Below are positions 41,019-50,518 of a stretch of 64,000 nucleotides of DNA, piece by piece. This stretch comes from Natronococcus roseus (GTDB taxonomy: Archaea; Halobacteriota; Halobacteria; Halobacteriales; Natrialbaceae). A model generated the notes under the pieces. That model was given only the letters and a program-made list of their open reading frames with translations. It ran no database searches and was not told where the DNA came from. Both the position numbers and the translations under genes were made by a program. Within the stretch, counting starts at the first letter, position 1. The number at the start of each line of letters is the position of its first letter. Location of the stretch: assembly GCF_043677095.1 (NCBI RefSeq), contig NZ_JBHLJR010000004.1, positions 310,001-374,000 of the forward strand, in the 5' to 3' direction.

Positions 41019-41636
41019 CTACCCGTCGTAGGCGACGAACTGGTCGGCGTTGCGCGCGAGGCGACGCGCGCGGTCGCCGAAGGAGTCGGCGTGGCGAACG
41101 ATGAGTACGAGGACGGTCTCGGGTCGTTCGACCGCGTACCCGTCCTCGCGGGAGAGCAGGCCGGCTCCCTCGAGTTCGCCGGCGTACTTGCTCACCGTCG
41201 GCGCCGAGACCTCGAGGGCGTCCGCGAGGTCGCCGGCCGTCGAGTCCGACGACAGCAGCAGTTCGATCAGCATTCCTCGCGGGGTGTCCCGGCGGAGATA
41301 CCCCAGCGTGCGTTTCTCGAACTCGTCGAACCGATCGGCGGGGACGAATCGCTTGTAGTCACCGTCACGGTAGCGCTCGATAGCGCCTTGCTCCTCGAGC
41401 TGGCGGAGGTGGTGTTGGGTCTCACCGGTACCGAGTTGCAGGTCGTCACGGATCTTCGAGAAGTGTGCGCCTGGCGTCGTCGAGAGGTAGCCCGAGATCG
41501 CGTCGCGAGCGTCGCTCTCTCCGGTGTCGGCGCTCGCGGTTTCCGAGAGGCCCGCCACCGGTGCGGTGGCACCGAGTGCGGCGAACCGACGCAGGGTCGA
41601 GCGCTTGTCGTCGTCGACCCCTTCGGACGATGTCAT
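41019..41636 (-). CDS. Tandem winged-helix transcriptional regulator
   Basis: A 205-residue protein. A weakly hydrophobic N-terminal stretch (LRRFAALGATAPVAGL) precedes two winged-helix domains: residues about 45-105 (FSKIRDDLQLGTGETQHHLRQLEEQGAIERY) and 115-175 (STAGDLADALEVSAPTVSKYAGEL). This two-domain layout occurs in haloarchaeal membrane-associated ArsR/TrmB-like regulators. Start ATG 41636 (MTSSEGVDD). It lies downstream of the SPFH genes on the same strand with a normal intergenic gap. Confidence 0.82.
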   Translation of the reverse strand: MTSSEGVDDDKRSTLRRFAALGATAPVAGLSETASADTGESDARDAISGYLSTTPGAHFSKIRDDLQLGTGETQHHLRQLEEQGAIERYRDGDYKRFVPADRFDEFEKRTLGYLRRDTPRGMLIELLLSSDSTAGDLADALEVSAPTVSKYAGELEGAGLLSREDGYAVERPETVLVLIVRHADSFGDRARRLARNADQFVAYDG

Positions 41637-41717
41637 GACTTCTACAGTCAGCAATGTGACCCGCAGTAAAACAGGTTTCGCTCCGTCTCGGATCCCAAGA
41701 TCAGCGGTGAAACGGCC

Positions 41718-42809
41718 TCAGTCGGTACTCTGGGAGGGATCTGTCGTATCGTCCCCTGCAGGCGACGGCTCCTCGTCGATCTCCTCGAACTCGATCGCCG
41801 AGTTCGCCTCGAGCTCCGCGTCGATCTCGCCGAGGATCTCGCTGATGTCGTCGAGGCCGATCAGCTCGCGGGTCTCCTCGGAGAACTCGAGGCTCTCGAG
41901 GTGGTCGCCGTCTTCCTCGACGTCGCTGCCCGAGAGGTGTTTGCCGTAGCGTCCGACCATCGAGGTCAGCTCCTGTGGCATGACGAACGTGGTCGACTCG
42001 CTCTGACCGATGTTCTCGAGCGTCTCCATTCCCTGATCGATGATGGCGCGTTCGCCCATCGACTCGGCGGACTTCGCCCGGAGGACCGTCGAGATAGCGT
42101 CACCCTGGGCCTCGAGGATCTGGCTCTGCTTCTGGCCCTGTGCGCGGATGATCTCGCTCTGCTTGTCACCTTCCGCCTTCTCGACGGCGCTGCGGCGTTC
42201 GCCCTGGGCCTCGAGGATCATCGCGCGGCGCTTCCGTTCCGCGGAGGTCTGTTTCTCCATCGACTGCTGGACGTCCTTCGAGGGGTTTACCTCCCGAACT
42301 TCCACCGACTCGATCCGGATGCCCCACTCGTCGGTGGGCTCGTCGAGCTCCTGGCGGATCCTCGCGTTGATCTCCTGGCGCTTGTTCAGCGTGTCGTCGA
42401 GCTCCATATCGCCGATGACGGCACGCAGGGTCGTCTGGGCGAGGTTCGAGACGGCCTTCTTGTAGTCGTCGACCTCGAGAAACGCCCGCTTGACGTTCAT
42501 TACGCGCATGTAGATGACGGCGTCGGCCGTCACGGGCGAGTTGTCCCGCGTGATCGCCTCCTGGCGCGGGACGTCGACCGTCTGGGTCCGCATGTCGAAC
42601 CGATAGGTGTTCGAGACGAACGGCGGAACGACGTTGATCCCGGGCTCGAGCAGCTTGCGGTACTCGCCGAGGACGGTCAGCGTTTTCTTCTCGTAGGCGT
42701 CGACGATGACGATACTGCTCCGGAGGACGATCGGAACGAGCAACAACACCAGCAGTCCGATCGCCAGTCCGGCGACGGTCGTCACAAAAAGCGGCGTGAA
42801 CAAGGACAT
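41718..42809 (-). CDS. SPFH/band 7 (stomatin-like) membrane protein, copy 1
   Basis: A 363-residue membrane scaffold protein. One N-terminal membrane helix is followed by the SPFH domain (VDAYEKKTLTVLGEYRKLLEPG ... RFDMRTQTVDVPRQE), then a long charged coiled coil (SAERKRRAMILEAQGERR ... ) and an acidic tail. Such proteins oligomerise into membrane rings that often bind proteases or NfeD partners. It is a tandem paralog of the gene at 42930, nearly identical in the SPFH and coiled-coil part but different at both ends. A TATA-like GTATTAGAAA lies upstream, so it may have its own promoter. Confidence 0.9.
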   Translation of the reverse strand: MSLFTPLFVTTVAGLAIGLLVLLLVPIVLRSSIVIVDAYEKKTLTVLGEYRKLLEPGINVVPPFVSNTYRFDMRTQTVDVPRQEAITRDNSPVTADAVIYMRVMNVKRAFLEVDDYKKAVSNLAQTTLRAVIGDMELDDTLNKRQEINARIRQELDEPTDEWGIRIESVEVREVNPSKDVQQSMEKQTSAERKRRAMILEAQGERRSAVEKAEGDKQSEIIRAQGQKQSQILEAQGDAISTVLRAKSAESMGERAIIDQGMETLENIGQSESTTFVMPQELTSMVGRYGKHLSGSDVEEDGDHLESLEFSEETRELIGLDDISEILGEIDAELEANSAIEFEEIDEEPSPAGDDTTDPSQSTD

Positions 42810-42929
42810 ACTTCTACGACGAACTCAGCACTGCAAAAGTGTTTCTAATACACTGACAAATATGAGAGAGAGCCGGCGCGAAAGGGGTCGGCACACCGAA
42901 CCGTAAAAACCGCCGTCTCGGACGGAGCG

Positions 42930-44135
42930 CTAGTTGTCCGCGCTCGAGTCGTCAACCGGCGGTTCGGCGTCGTTGGGGTCGGTATCGTCGCCTGCGGGTT
43001 CGGTCGTTCCGCCGTCGGTCTGCTGGAACTCCTGGTCCATCTCCTCGATGACCTCGTCGGGGTCGGTGATCTCGGCGGGGTCCTCGCCCTCCTTGATCGC
43101 CTGGGCCTCCTGTTCCATCGCCTCGACGTCCATCTCGGCTTCCTGGTCGATCTCGCCGATGATCTCGGCGATGTCGTCGAGACCGATCAGCTCGCGGGTC
43201 TCCTCGGAGAACTCGAGGCTCTCGAGCTGGTCGCCGTCTTCCTTGACGTCGCTGCCCGAGAGGTGTTTGCCGTAGCGCCCGACCATCGAGGTCAGCTCCT
43301 GGGGCATGACGAAGGTGGTCGACTCGCTCTGGCCGATCTGTTCGAGCGTCTCCATTCCCTGATCGATGATGGCGCGTTCGCCCATCGACTCGGCGGACTT
43401 CGCCCGCAGGACCGTCGAAATCGAGTCACCCTGGGCCTCGAGGATCTGGCTCTGCTTCTCACCCTGTGCGCGGATGATCTCGCTTTGCTTGTCACCTTCC
43501 GCCTTCTCGACGGCGCTGCGGCGTTCACCCTGCGCCTCGAGGATCATCGCGCGGCGCTTCCGTTCGGCGGAGGTCTGTTGCTCCATCGCGCGCTGGACGT
43601 CCTTCGAGGGGTTCACCTCTCGAACTTCGACGCTCTCCACCCGAATGCCCCACTCGTCGGTGGGTTCGTCGAGCTCCTGGCGGATCTTCGCGTTGATCTC
43701 CTGGCGCTTGTTCAGCGTGTCGTCGAGCTCCATGTCGCCCAGCACGGCGCGCAGGGTGGTCTGGGCGAGGTTCGAGACGGCCTTCTTGTAGTCGTCGACC
43801 TCGAGGAAGGCCTTCTTTGCGTCCATCACCTTGATGTAGACGACCGCGTCGGCGGTCACGGGGGAGTTGTCCCGCGTGATCGCCTCCTGACGGGGAACGT
43901 CTAAGGTCTGTGTTCGCATGTCGAACCGATACGTGTTCGAGACGAACGGCGGGACCCAGTTGATCCCCGGCTCGAGCAGCTTTCGGTACTCGCCGAAGAC
44001 GGTCAGGGCGCGTTTCTCGTAGGCGTCGACGATCTCGATCGCGCTCAGTAGCGCGGCGACGACGACGACGAGAACCAGCGCACCCAGAAACAGCAGTGCA
44101 CCGCCGGTTTGCATGGGGAGTAATTCGATCGCCAT
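42930..44135 (-). CDS. SPFH/band 7 (stomatin-like) membrane protein, copy 2
   Basis: A 401-residue paralog of the preceding entry with the same order: membrane helix, SPFH domain, coiled coil (AEQ-rich region) and a longer acidic, Asp/Glu/Pro-rich C-terminal tail (MDVEAMEQEAQAIKEGED...). It lies 58 bases downstream of the NfeD-like gene on the same strand, the stomatin-NfeD association conserved in bacteria and archaea. Start ATG 44135. Confidence 0.9.
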   Translation of the reverse strand: MAIELLPMQTGGALLFLGALVLVVVVAALLSAIEIVDAYEKRALTVFGEYRKLLEPGINWVPPFVSNTYRFDMRTQTLDVPRQEAITRDNSPVTADAVVYIKVMDAKKAFLEVDDYKKAVSNLAQTTLRAVLGDMELDDTLNKRQEINAKIRQELDEPTDEWGIRVESVEVREVNPSKDVQRAMEQQTSAERKRRAMILEAQGERRSAVEKAEGDKQSEIIRAQGEKQSQILEAQGDSISTVLRAKSAESMGERAIIDQGMETLEQIGQSESTTFVMPQELTSMVGRYGKHLSGSDVKEDGDQLESLEFSEETRELIGLDDIAEIIGEIDQEAEMDVEAMEQEAQAIKEGEDPAEITDPDEVIEEMDQEFQQTDGGTTEPAGDDTDPNDAEPPVDDSSADN

Positions 44136-44193
44136 ACGTCGATCTTACGGCGGTGAGGGGAAAAACGTTCCCCTGGTCAACATATCCCAGCTG

Positions 44194-44805
44194 TCAGCCG
44201 GATTTCTCGGTCTCGGGCTCGCGGATCGAGTCGTCGGTGCTCGAGTCGCCGGACTCCGGCTCCGTCTCGGGCTCCGAGTCGGCGCTCTCGAGGTCTGCGG
44301 ACTCCCTGGCGAGCGCCCGGTCGATCTCGTCCTCGCCGATCGATCCCAGCGACTCGACGGTCAGGACGTTGCCGCCACCGGGATCGAGGACGATGATCTC
44401 CTCGCCCTCCTCGATGGTGCCACTGGACGTCCGGGCGCTGTAGTAGGGGGCGAACCCGCCTTTCTCGAGTTTGACCTCGCCGCCGCGGTTAGTGACGGTC
44501 TCGGTGACGTAGCCGGTGGTTCCGGCCAGCGACTCCGAGTCCGAGGTCTGGGGGGTCCCCTTCCCGCCGTAGAAGTCGAACTCGCGGTAGACGTAGGTCG
44601 CGACGAGCCCGATCGCCAGGGTCAGCCCCGCGAGCACCAGCAGGTTCGCCGCCGGCGGGAACAGCATCCCGATGAGTCCCGCACCGACCAGGGCGATGCC
44701 GATGACGATCAGGTGGGCCCCCGGCGACAGCGCCTCGAGCCCCATCAACACGAGACCCGTCGCCAGCAACACGAGGGGCATATTCTCGAAGAGAACTTCG
44801 ATCAT
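44194..44805 (-). CDS. NfeD-like membrane protein
   Basis: A 203-residue protein with about four membrane segments in the first 95 residues, then the NfeD OB-fold domain (SLAGTTGYVTETVTNRGGEVKL ... EEGEEIIVLDPGGGNVLTVESL) and an acidic Ser/Glu/Asp tail. This is the short NfeD type without a serine protease domain. It probably stabilises the SPFH scaffold encoded next to it. Start ATG 44805; upstream is a small TM protein gene on the same strand. Confidence 0.88.
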   Translation of the reverse strand: MIEVLFENMPLVLLATGLVLMGLEALSPGAHLIVIGIALVGAGLIGMLFPPAANLLVLAGLTLAIGLVATYVYREFDFYGGKGTPQTSDSESLAGTTGYVTETVTNRGGEVKLEKGGFAPYYSARTSSGTIEEGEEIIVLDPGGGNVLTVESLGSIGEDEIDRALARESADLESADSEPETEPESGDSSTDDSIREPETEKSG

Positions 44806-44847
44806 GTCCGATGCTAAGGTCTCGCCGTGATTAAATGTTTAGTGGGC

Positions 44848-45198
44848 TCAGAACGGCAGCGAGACGACCCGGACAATCACGAGGACCATTGCGATCGCGC
44901 CCAGCACGACGAAGACCGCGTTCTCGAGGGTGGGATCGCCGCGTTCGATCGGCGTCGAACTCGGCTCGGGCGCGTAGGGGTCGTCCTCTTCGGCGTCCTC
45001 GCTCGCATCTGTCTCGTCGGTATCGTAGCTCGAGAGGTCGATCGGGATTCGATCGCGATCACCGCTGCGGGCGGGCTCGACGCCGGAGGTGTCCCGGACG
45101 TTCCGCACCGTTTCCCGCTCGTCGGTCGATCCCGCCGTCGGCTGCTCCCGCGTCCCGTCGTCGCCCTCGCGTCGGTCGCCGGAGGCGTCGCCTGCCAT
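44848..45198 (-). CDS. Tail-anchored acidic protein
   Basis: A 116-residue protein: about 90 residues of polar, acidic sequence followed by a single C-terminal membrane segment (NAVFVVLGAIAMVLVIVRVVS). The family is unknown to me, though such proteins recur in haloarchaea. It sits between pyruvate kinase and NfeD on the same strand, with about 40 bases on either side. Confidence 0.72.
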   Translation of the reverse strand: MAGDASGDRREGDDGTREQPTAGSTDERETVRNVRDTSGVEPARSGDRDRIPIDLSSYDTDETDASEDAEEDDPYAPEPSSTPIERGDPTLENAVFVVLGAIAMVLVIVRVVSLPF

Positions 45199-45243
45199 AC
45201 CTCGAGGTTAGAGCGCCGCGGTCAAAAACCCGCGGTCCTCGAC

Positions 45244-47004
45244 TCAGTTCCGCTCGGACCGGGGGGCGATGTTGCCGCCGTAGACGACGCCGCGCTCGGC
45301 GTCGAGCGTCACCGTTGATCCGTCCTCGAGTTCGTCGACGTCGGCCCCGCTGATCATCGGGACGTCGATCTCACGGGCGACGAGCGCGGGGTAGCCGGTC
45401 ATCCCCCGCTGTGCGTTGACGATCCCGCCGATCCGCTCGAGGTCGCCCTCGAACTCGTTGTCGAACGCCGATCCGAGCGCGACGATTGCGCCGTCGGGGA
45501 TCGACGAAAGGTCGCCATCTCGGAGCCGAACGACGGGCCCGGTCGTCCGTCCCTCGACGACGACCCGTCCCGTCGTCAACGCGTCCGCGGCGACGTGGAC
45601 CTTCATCATGTTCGTCGTGTTCGCGCCCTCGAGTTCGGTCATCATGCCACAGAGGACGACGACGGTGTCGCCGCTGTCGGCGACGCCAGCGTCGAGCGCC
45701 GCCTGAACGGCCTTCTCGACGACGGCGTCGGCGCCCTGATCGGAGACCCGGGCGTACAGCGGCGTCACGCCCCACGACAGCGCGAGTCGTCGACGCACGT
45801 CGTGGTTCGGCGTCGAGGCGACGACCGGAACGCCCGGGCGGTACTTCGCCGTCTTCAGCGCGGTGTAGCCGGACTCGGTCGCGGCGACGACCGCCTCCGC
45901 GCCGATGTCCCGGGCCATGTAGCGAGCTGAGCGTGCGAGGGCGTCCGTTCGGGCCTCGCCCGCAGTCGGCACGCGCTGCTCTAAGGTCTCGGCGTACTCC
46001 TCGGAGTTCTCGACCTGACGGACGATGCTGTCCATGGCGTCGACGACCGCGGACGGGTGGTCGCCGATCGCCGTCTCGCCCGAGAGCATCACCGCGTCGG
46101 TTCCGTCGAGGACGGCGTTGGCGACGTCGGAGGCCTCCGCGCGGGTCGGTCGACGGGCGTGGACCATCGAGTCGAGCATCTCCGTCGCCGTGATGACCGG
46201 CGAGCCGGCCTCTCGACACTTGCGGATGATTCGCTTTTGAATCATCGGGACGTCCTCCATCGGACACTCGACGCCCAGGTCGCCGCGGGCGACCATGATG
46301 CCGTAGGAGGCCTCGATGATCTCGTCGAGATTCTCGACGGCGCCCGCCCGCTCGATCTTCGAGATGATCGGAATGTCTTCGGCGCCCAGCTCCTCGAGGA
46401 CCTCGCTGACCTCGTAGACGTCCTCGGCGTCGCGGACGAAACTCGCCGCGACGAAGTCGACCTCCTTCTCGGCGCCGAGCTCGAGGTCCTTTCGGTCGGA
46501 GTCGGTGACGATATCCAGGTCGAGGTCGACGCCGGGAACGTTGACGCCCTTGCGGCCGCCGAGTTCCCCGCCGGTGTCGACGCGGGCCCGGACCGTTCCG
46601 CCGGAGCGCTCGAGCACCGTCGTCTCGATCAGGCCGTCGTCGAGCAGGATGCGGTCGCCCGCCTCGACCTCCCGGATGGGAAGCGAGAGACCCACGCGCT
46701 CGGGGGAGACCTCCTCGCCCTCGACGAACTCGATCTCGGAGTCCGTCTCGAGGGAGACGGTTTCACCCTCCGGGAGCGGGGCCGTTCTGACCTCCGGTCC
46801 CTTCATGTCGAGCATGACGGCCACCGGCTCGTCCCGTTGTTCGTCGACCGCGCGCACGCGGTCGATCAGCGTCGCTCGATCCTCGAGGCTGCCGTGGCTC
46901 GCGTTCAGCCGTGCAACGGACATTCCGGCGTCGGCGAGCGCCGAAATCGCTCCCCGGTCGTCCGAGGCGGGTCCGAGGGTACAGACGATCTTCGCGTTTC
47001 TCAT
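45244..47004 (-). CDS. pyk: Pyruvate kinase with C-terminal PEP-utilising domain
   Basis: A 586-residue enzyme making pyruvate and ATP from PEP. The start MRNAKIVCTLGPASDD is the canonical N-terminus, followed by VMLDMKGPEVRT, IISKIERAGAVENLDEI (catalytic Lys-Glu) and MVARGDLGVE. TEMLDSMVHARRPTRAEASD follows, then the C-domain TESGYTALKTAKYRP. A further 110 residues form a swivelling PEP-utilising (phosphohistidine-like) domain, as in some bacilli and haloarchaea: IVALGSAFDNEFEGDLERIG and AQRGMTGYPALVAREIDVPMI. Start ATG 47004; upstream sequence in frame is the antisense of the next gene. Confidence 0.95.
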   Translation of the reverse strand: MRNAKIVCTLGPASDDRGAISALADAGMSVARLNASHGSLEDRATLIDRVRAVDEQRDEPVAVMLDMKGPEVRTAPLPEGETVSLETDSEIEFVEGEEVSPERVGLSLPIREVEAGDRILLDDGLIETTVLERSGGTVRARVDTGGELGGRKGVNVPGVDLDLDIVTDSDRKDLELGAEKEVDFVAASFVRDAEDVYEVSEVLEELGAEDIPIISKIERAGAVENLDEIIEASYGIMVARGDLGVECPMEDVPMIQKRIIRKCREAGSPVITATEMLDSMVHARRPTRAEASDVANAVLDGTDAVMLSGETAIGDHPSAVVDAMDSIVRQVENSEEYAETLEQRVPTAGEARTDALARSARYMARDIGAEAVVAATESGYTALKTAKYRPGVPVVASTPNHDVRRRLALSWGVTPLYARVSDQGADAVVEKAVQAALDAGVADSGDTVVVLCGMMTELEGANTTNMMKVHVAADALTTGRVVVEGRTTGPVVRLRDGDLSSIPDGAIVALGSAFDNEFEGDLERIGGIVNAQRGMTGYPALVAREIDVPMISGADVDELEDGSTVTLDAERGVVYGGNIAPRSERN

Positions 47005-47122
47005 GTCCCCTGATAGCGCGAGCACCGTCAAAAAGCTGCGTGGTTTACTCGGTCTCGAGTTCCTTCCCGACCCATCATGTGCCACGGGAACGGTTTTCCG
47101 AGGTTCGTGCCTCTCTTTGTAT

Positions 47123-47410
47123 ATGCCAACGTTCGCGTCCGTCGTGGAGCTTGCCGACCGTGACGTCCAGAACATGCAGGAACTCGCCTCGATCTGGGGC
47201 GAGATCCGAACGGAGTTCGAGGAACACGACACCACGCTCGAGGACTCCTACGCGATGCTCGGCGAGCACGACTTCCTCGTCATCTTCGAGGCCCCCGACC
47301 AGGATGCAGCGTACAAGGCTGCACTGACGATGCATCGACACGGGCTCGACGCCCAGACGATGGCGCTGAAGGACACCGACGACTTCGCCGACCTCGTCGA
47401 CGAGGTCTGA
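47123..47410 (+). CDS. GYD domain protein
   Basis: A 95-residue ferredoxin-like small protein. It starts MPTFASVVELADRDVQNMQE and contains LEDSYAMLGEHDFLVIFEAPD, in which the family's GYD/GxxD strand is recognisable. Function is unknown. It is divergent from pyruvate kinase, with a short AT-rich TTTGTATATG just at its start. Confidence 0.8.
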   Translation: MPTFASVVELADRDVQNMQELASIWGEIRTEFEEHDTTLEDSYAMLGEHDFLVIFEAPDQDAAYKAALTMHRHGLDAQTMALKDTDDFADLVDEV

Positions 47411-47966
47411 CTCGGATCGGTTCTCCCGGTACTCGGGAGGACGCCGTCCTTACGGTTTCGCACTGACACTACAGCGTGCGTTCTTGCCTTCCTTCCAGTT
47501 TCGGGTCGAATCCGATCGAACTCTTTCTGCGGAGGCGCGCGCTGTCGACCGTGAACGCTAGTGAGGGCGGTCGGCGACACTGTGCGAGGTCTTCGCGAGC
47601 CATGCGAGCGAACGGCTTGGAAGACGCAGCGCGTCTTCCAGTGGACGAACGAGCGCAGCGAGTGAGTCGGCTGGGGAGGGCGTGGCAATCCCCTCTGTTC
47701 GTGCGAACAGCGTTGCTTCTGTCAGTATTACCGCGAAAGCCCCTGCCGTTCTCGGGCGTTCTGACTCGCTGCGCGCGCTCCTTGCAGTCGCGTGCTTGTG
47801 TCGTCGGAACGCCCGAGAACGCCAGCCCCTTTCAGTCCCACCCGGCAATGGTTGGTTGAGGCTGCAGATACAATCTCGAACGGTCCATTCGCACGTTCTT
47901 TATAACGGCTCCCTCCAAACCGTCCCTCCGGAACGCCTCCGACTCGAGCAAATACCGTGGGAACGA
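47411..47966. repeat. Large dispersed haloarchaeal repeat region
   Basis: A 556-base gap with no gene. It holds GGAAGACGC/GCGTCTTCC (about 47620-47640), a block around GAGGGCGTGGCAATCCCC, and a perfect 15-base inverted repeat: CGTTCTCGGGCGTTC (47747-47761) against GAACGCCCGAGAACG (47807-47821), with a 45-base loop. I recall the GAAAGCCCCTGCCGTTCTCGGGC and CCAGCCCCTTTCAGTCCCACCC type of motif in many haloarchaeal genomes, always intergenic. It may be a non-autonomous mobile element or a structured RNA. Confidence 0.5.
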
Positions 47967-50078
47967 CTACCGAACCTTCTCGCCGACTTCGGCGTCGCCG
48001 TGGGTCGTCAGCAGGTCGGCCTGCTCGCCCGCGGCGAGCACCATTCCGTTCGACTCGACGCCGAACAGCTCGGCGGGCTCCATGTTCGCCAACAGGATAC
48101 ACTTCTCGCCGGGGAGTTCCTCGAGGTCGTGGAGCTGCTTGATCCCCGCGACGACCTGGCGAGTCTCGAAGCCGATGTCGACCTCGAGTTTGGCGAGGTC
48201 GTCGGCGCCCTCGATCCCCTCGGCCGTCTCGATGCGGCCGACGCGGATGTCGACGTCCTGGAACTCCTCGAAGCCGATACGGTCCTCGAGCAGGGGCTCG
48301 AGCTCGTCGGTGTCTCCGTCTCCGTCTGCCATGTCGTCAGCTTCGTCCGCCGAGGTGTCGTCGCTTTCGCTTTCTCCGTCACCGGCCGCAGCCACGCGCT
48401 CCTCGAGTTTCTCGTTCAGTTCGTCGACGCGGTCGTCCTCGATCTTCTCGAACAGCTCGCCGGGCTCCGCGAAGTTTCGAGGTGGCGCCTCGAGGGCGGC
48501 CTCGAGACCGGCGTCCGCGATCTCGCCCTCCTCGCCGATCTGGTTCCACAGCAGCTGGGATTTGTCGGGCGTGATCGGCTCGAGCAGGACGGCGACGGCC
48601 TTGGCGATCTGGACACAATCACGGATGACCTGCGCGGCCTGCTCCGGGTCCTCGTCGGTGAGCTTCCAGGGTTCGTTGCGCTGAATGTACTCGTTGCCGA
48701 ACTGCGCCAGACGAGTCGCTGCCTGGCCGATACCGCGCAGCGAGTAGTCGTTGACGGCCTCGCGGACCTCGCCGATGGCGCCCTCGATGCGTTCCTGAAC
48801 TTCCTCCGAGACGTCCGCGTCCGGCGTCCCCTCGAAGTTCCGGTAGGCAAACAGCAGCGAGCGGTACCAGAAGTTGCCGACCGTCCCCACCAGCTCGCCG
48901 TTGACCTTCTCCTGGAAGGCGTCCCAGGAGAAGTCGACGTCCTGCTGGAGACCCCCAGTAGTCGTCAGGTAGTACCGCAGAAGGTCGGGATGGAACCCTT
49001 CCTCGAGGTACTCCTCGGCCCAGATCGCCCGGTTGCGACTCGTCGAGAGCCCCTTCCCGTTGATCGTGATGAAGCCGGTCGCGGCCACGGCTCGGGGCGC
49101 GTTGTAGTCGGCGCCCTCGAGCATCGCGGGCCAGAAGATCGTGTGGTGCTGGATGATGTCCCGGCCGATGACGTGAACGATATCCCCGTCCTCCTTCCAG
49201 ACGCGCTCCCAGTCGTACTCGTCGGCGCCGACGCGCTCGCTGTACTGCTTCGTCGAGGCGATGTACTCGACGGGGGCGTCGACCCAGACGTAGAGGACGA
49301 CGTCCTCCGTGCTCTCGTCATCGCCGTTGGGGTAGTCGATCCCCCACTCCATGTCCCGCGTGAGACACCAGTCCTGGAGCCCCTCTTCGATCCACTGGCG
49401 GGGCTGGTTACGGGCGTTCGATGTTCCTTCGAGGCCATCCAAGAACTCAGTGAGGTAGTCCGAGAACTCCGAGACGCGGAAGAACTTGTGGGTGCGCTCG
49501 CGGTACTCGGCGTCGTTACCGGTGATCGTACTCTTGGGATCCTCGACCTCGCCGGGCTCCAAGTGGCGCTGACAGCCCTCGTCGCACTCGTCGCCGCGGG
49601 CCTTCTCGCCGCAGTACGGACAGGTGCCCTGAACGTAGCGATCCGGCAGGTACTGGTCGGCGTCGGGATCGTAGGCGACCTGGATCTCCTTCTCGTAAAC
49701 GTAGCCCTCCTCGTCTAAGGTGCGGACGATCTCCTGGGTGAGCTCGGTGTTGGTCTCGTCGTGGGTATGGCCGTAGTTGTCGAAGTCGACGTTGAACTTG
49801 GGGAACGTCTCCTCGTACTGCTCGTGCCAGTCCAGCGCGAACTCCGCGGGATCGACGCCCTTCTGTTCGGCGTTGACGGCCACGGGCGTCCCGTGCATGT
49901 CCGAGCCGGAGACGTAGGCCGTCTCCTGGCCCAGCGTCTCGAGCGCGCGGTTGAAAGCGTCTGCGCCGATGTATCCGCGGAGGTGACCGATGTGGAGGTC
50001 GCCGTTGGCGTAGGGCAACCCGCAGGTCACGATCGCGGGACTGTCGGTTGGAAACTCGTCGGTGCTCATACTCGCCAT
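47967..50078 (-). CDS. metG: Methionyl-tRNA synthetase
   Basis: A 703-residue class I synthetase. The HIGH motif is in LPYANGDLHIGHLRG near residue 28, zinc-binding cysteines CPYCGEKARGDECDEGC are near 145, and the KMSKS-type loop appears as GKGLSTSRNRAIW near 335. After the anticodon-binding helices, an acidic linker (about 560-600) joins a C-terminal EMAP-II-like tRNA-binding domain with VDIRVGRIETAEG and the late GMVLAA motif. Start is ATG 50078 or ATG 50069 (MSTDEFPTD); no ribosome-binding site decides. Confidence 0.96.
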   Translation of the reverse strand: MASMSTDEFPTDSPAIVTCGLPYANGDLHIGHLRGYIGADAFNRALETLGQETAYVSGSDMHGTPVAVNAEQKGVDPAEFALDWHEQYEETFPKFNVDFDNYGHTHDETNTELTQEIVRTLDEEGYVYEKEIQVAYDPDADQYLPDRYVQGTCPYCGEKARGDECDEGCQRHLEPGEVEDPKSTITGNDAEYRERTHKFFRVSEFSDYLTEFLDGLEGTSNARNQPRQWIEEGLQDWCLTRDMEWGIDYPNGDDESTEDVVLYVWVDAPVEYIASTKQYSERVGADEYDWERVWKEDGDIVHVIGRDIIQHHTIFWPAMLEGADYNAPRAVAATGFITINGKGLSTSRNRAIWAEEYLEEGFHPDLLRYYLTTTGGLQQDVDFSWDAFQEKVNGELVGTVGNFWYRSLLFAYRNFEGTPDADVSEEVQERIEGAIGEVREAVNDYSLRGIGQAATRLAQFGNEYIQRNEPWKLTDEDPEQAAQVIRDCVQIAKAVAVLLEPITPDKSQLLWNQIGEEGEIADAGLEAALEAPPRNFAEPGELFEKIEDDRVDELNEKLEERVAAAGDGESESDDTSADEADDMADGDGDTDELEPLLEDRIGFEEFQDVDIRVGRIETAEGIEGADDLAKLEVDIGFETRQVVAGIKQLHDLEELPGEKCILLANMEPAELFGVESNGMVLAAGEQADLLTTHGDAEVGEKVR

Positions 50079-50118
50079 GAGTCGGTGCCGGGCGTAAAAG
50101 CCGCCGGTTTCCGCTCGG

Positions 50119-50448
50119 TCACTCGGAGGCGTCGCCGACGACCCAGACCTCCGGCAGCAGGCCGGCTCGAGCGCCGATCAGCAGCCCGAGCCCAACCAGC
50201 AGGGACGCGAAGAAGACGACGGTCGACATCGCACCACCGACAGGGACGACGAGCGAGACGGCGGTGACCACCCACGCCAGCCAAGCCAGCGCCTCCCAGG
50301 GTCGCCCGCCGTACAGCCGCCAACTGGAGAGCGAGAGCGCGAAGCCGCCGAGCGCGGCCGCCACCAGGACGCCCTCGAGGGTCGTCGACGCCGCGATCAG
50401 CGCGCCGACGCCGACGATCGCGACGACGTCGATCCGGTCCAGGCCCAT
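50119..50448 (-). CDS. Small membrane protein
   Basis: A 109-residue protein with four hydrophobic segments and a short polar C-terminus, starting MGLDRIDVVAIVGV at ATG 50448. No family is recognised. It lies 40 bases upstream of metG on the same strand and 70 bases after hflX, so it may be co-transcribed with one of them. Confidence 0.7.
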   Translation of the reverse strand: MGLDRIDVVAIVGVGALIAASTTLEGVLVAAALGGFALSLSSWRLYGGRPWEALAWLAWVVTAVSLVVPVGGAMSTVVFFASLLVGLGLLIGARAGLLPEVWVVGDASE

Positions 50449-50518
50449 ACAGACTATCTTCCGGCGACGTGCCAAACGGGTATCGATCGGCTCTCAACCA
50501 CGGTCGGCCAAGCCCCGC

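Noticed and set aside
45371..46267. A 298-codon minus-strand frame inside pyruvate kinase
   Set aside because: It is a same-strand frame shadow of the pyk gene, dominated by Arg and Gly.
47682..49718. A 678-codon plus-strand frame
   Set aside because: It is antisense to metG and runs through the repeat region; its composition is Val/Leu/Asp-rich, typical of antisense frames here.
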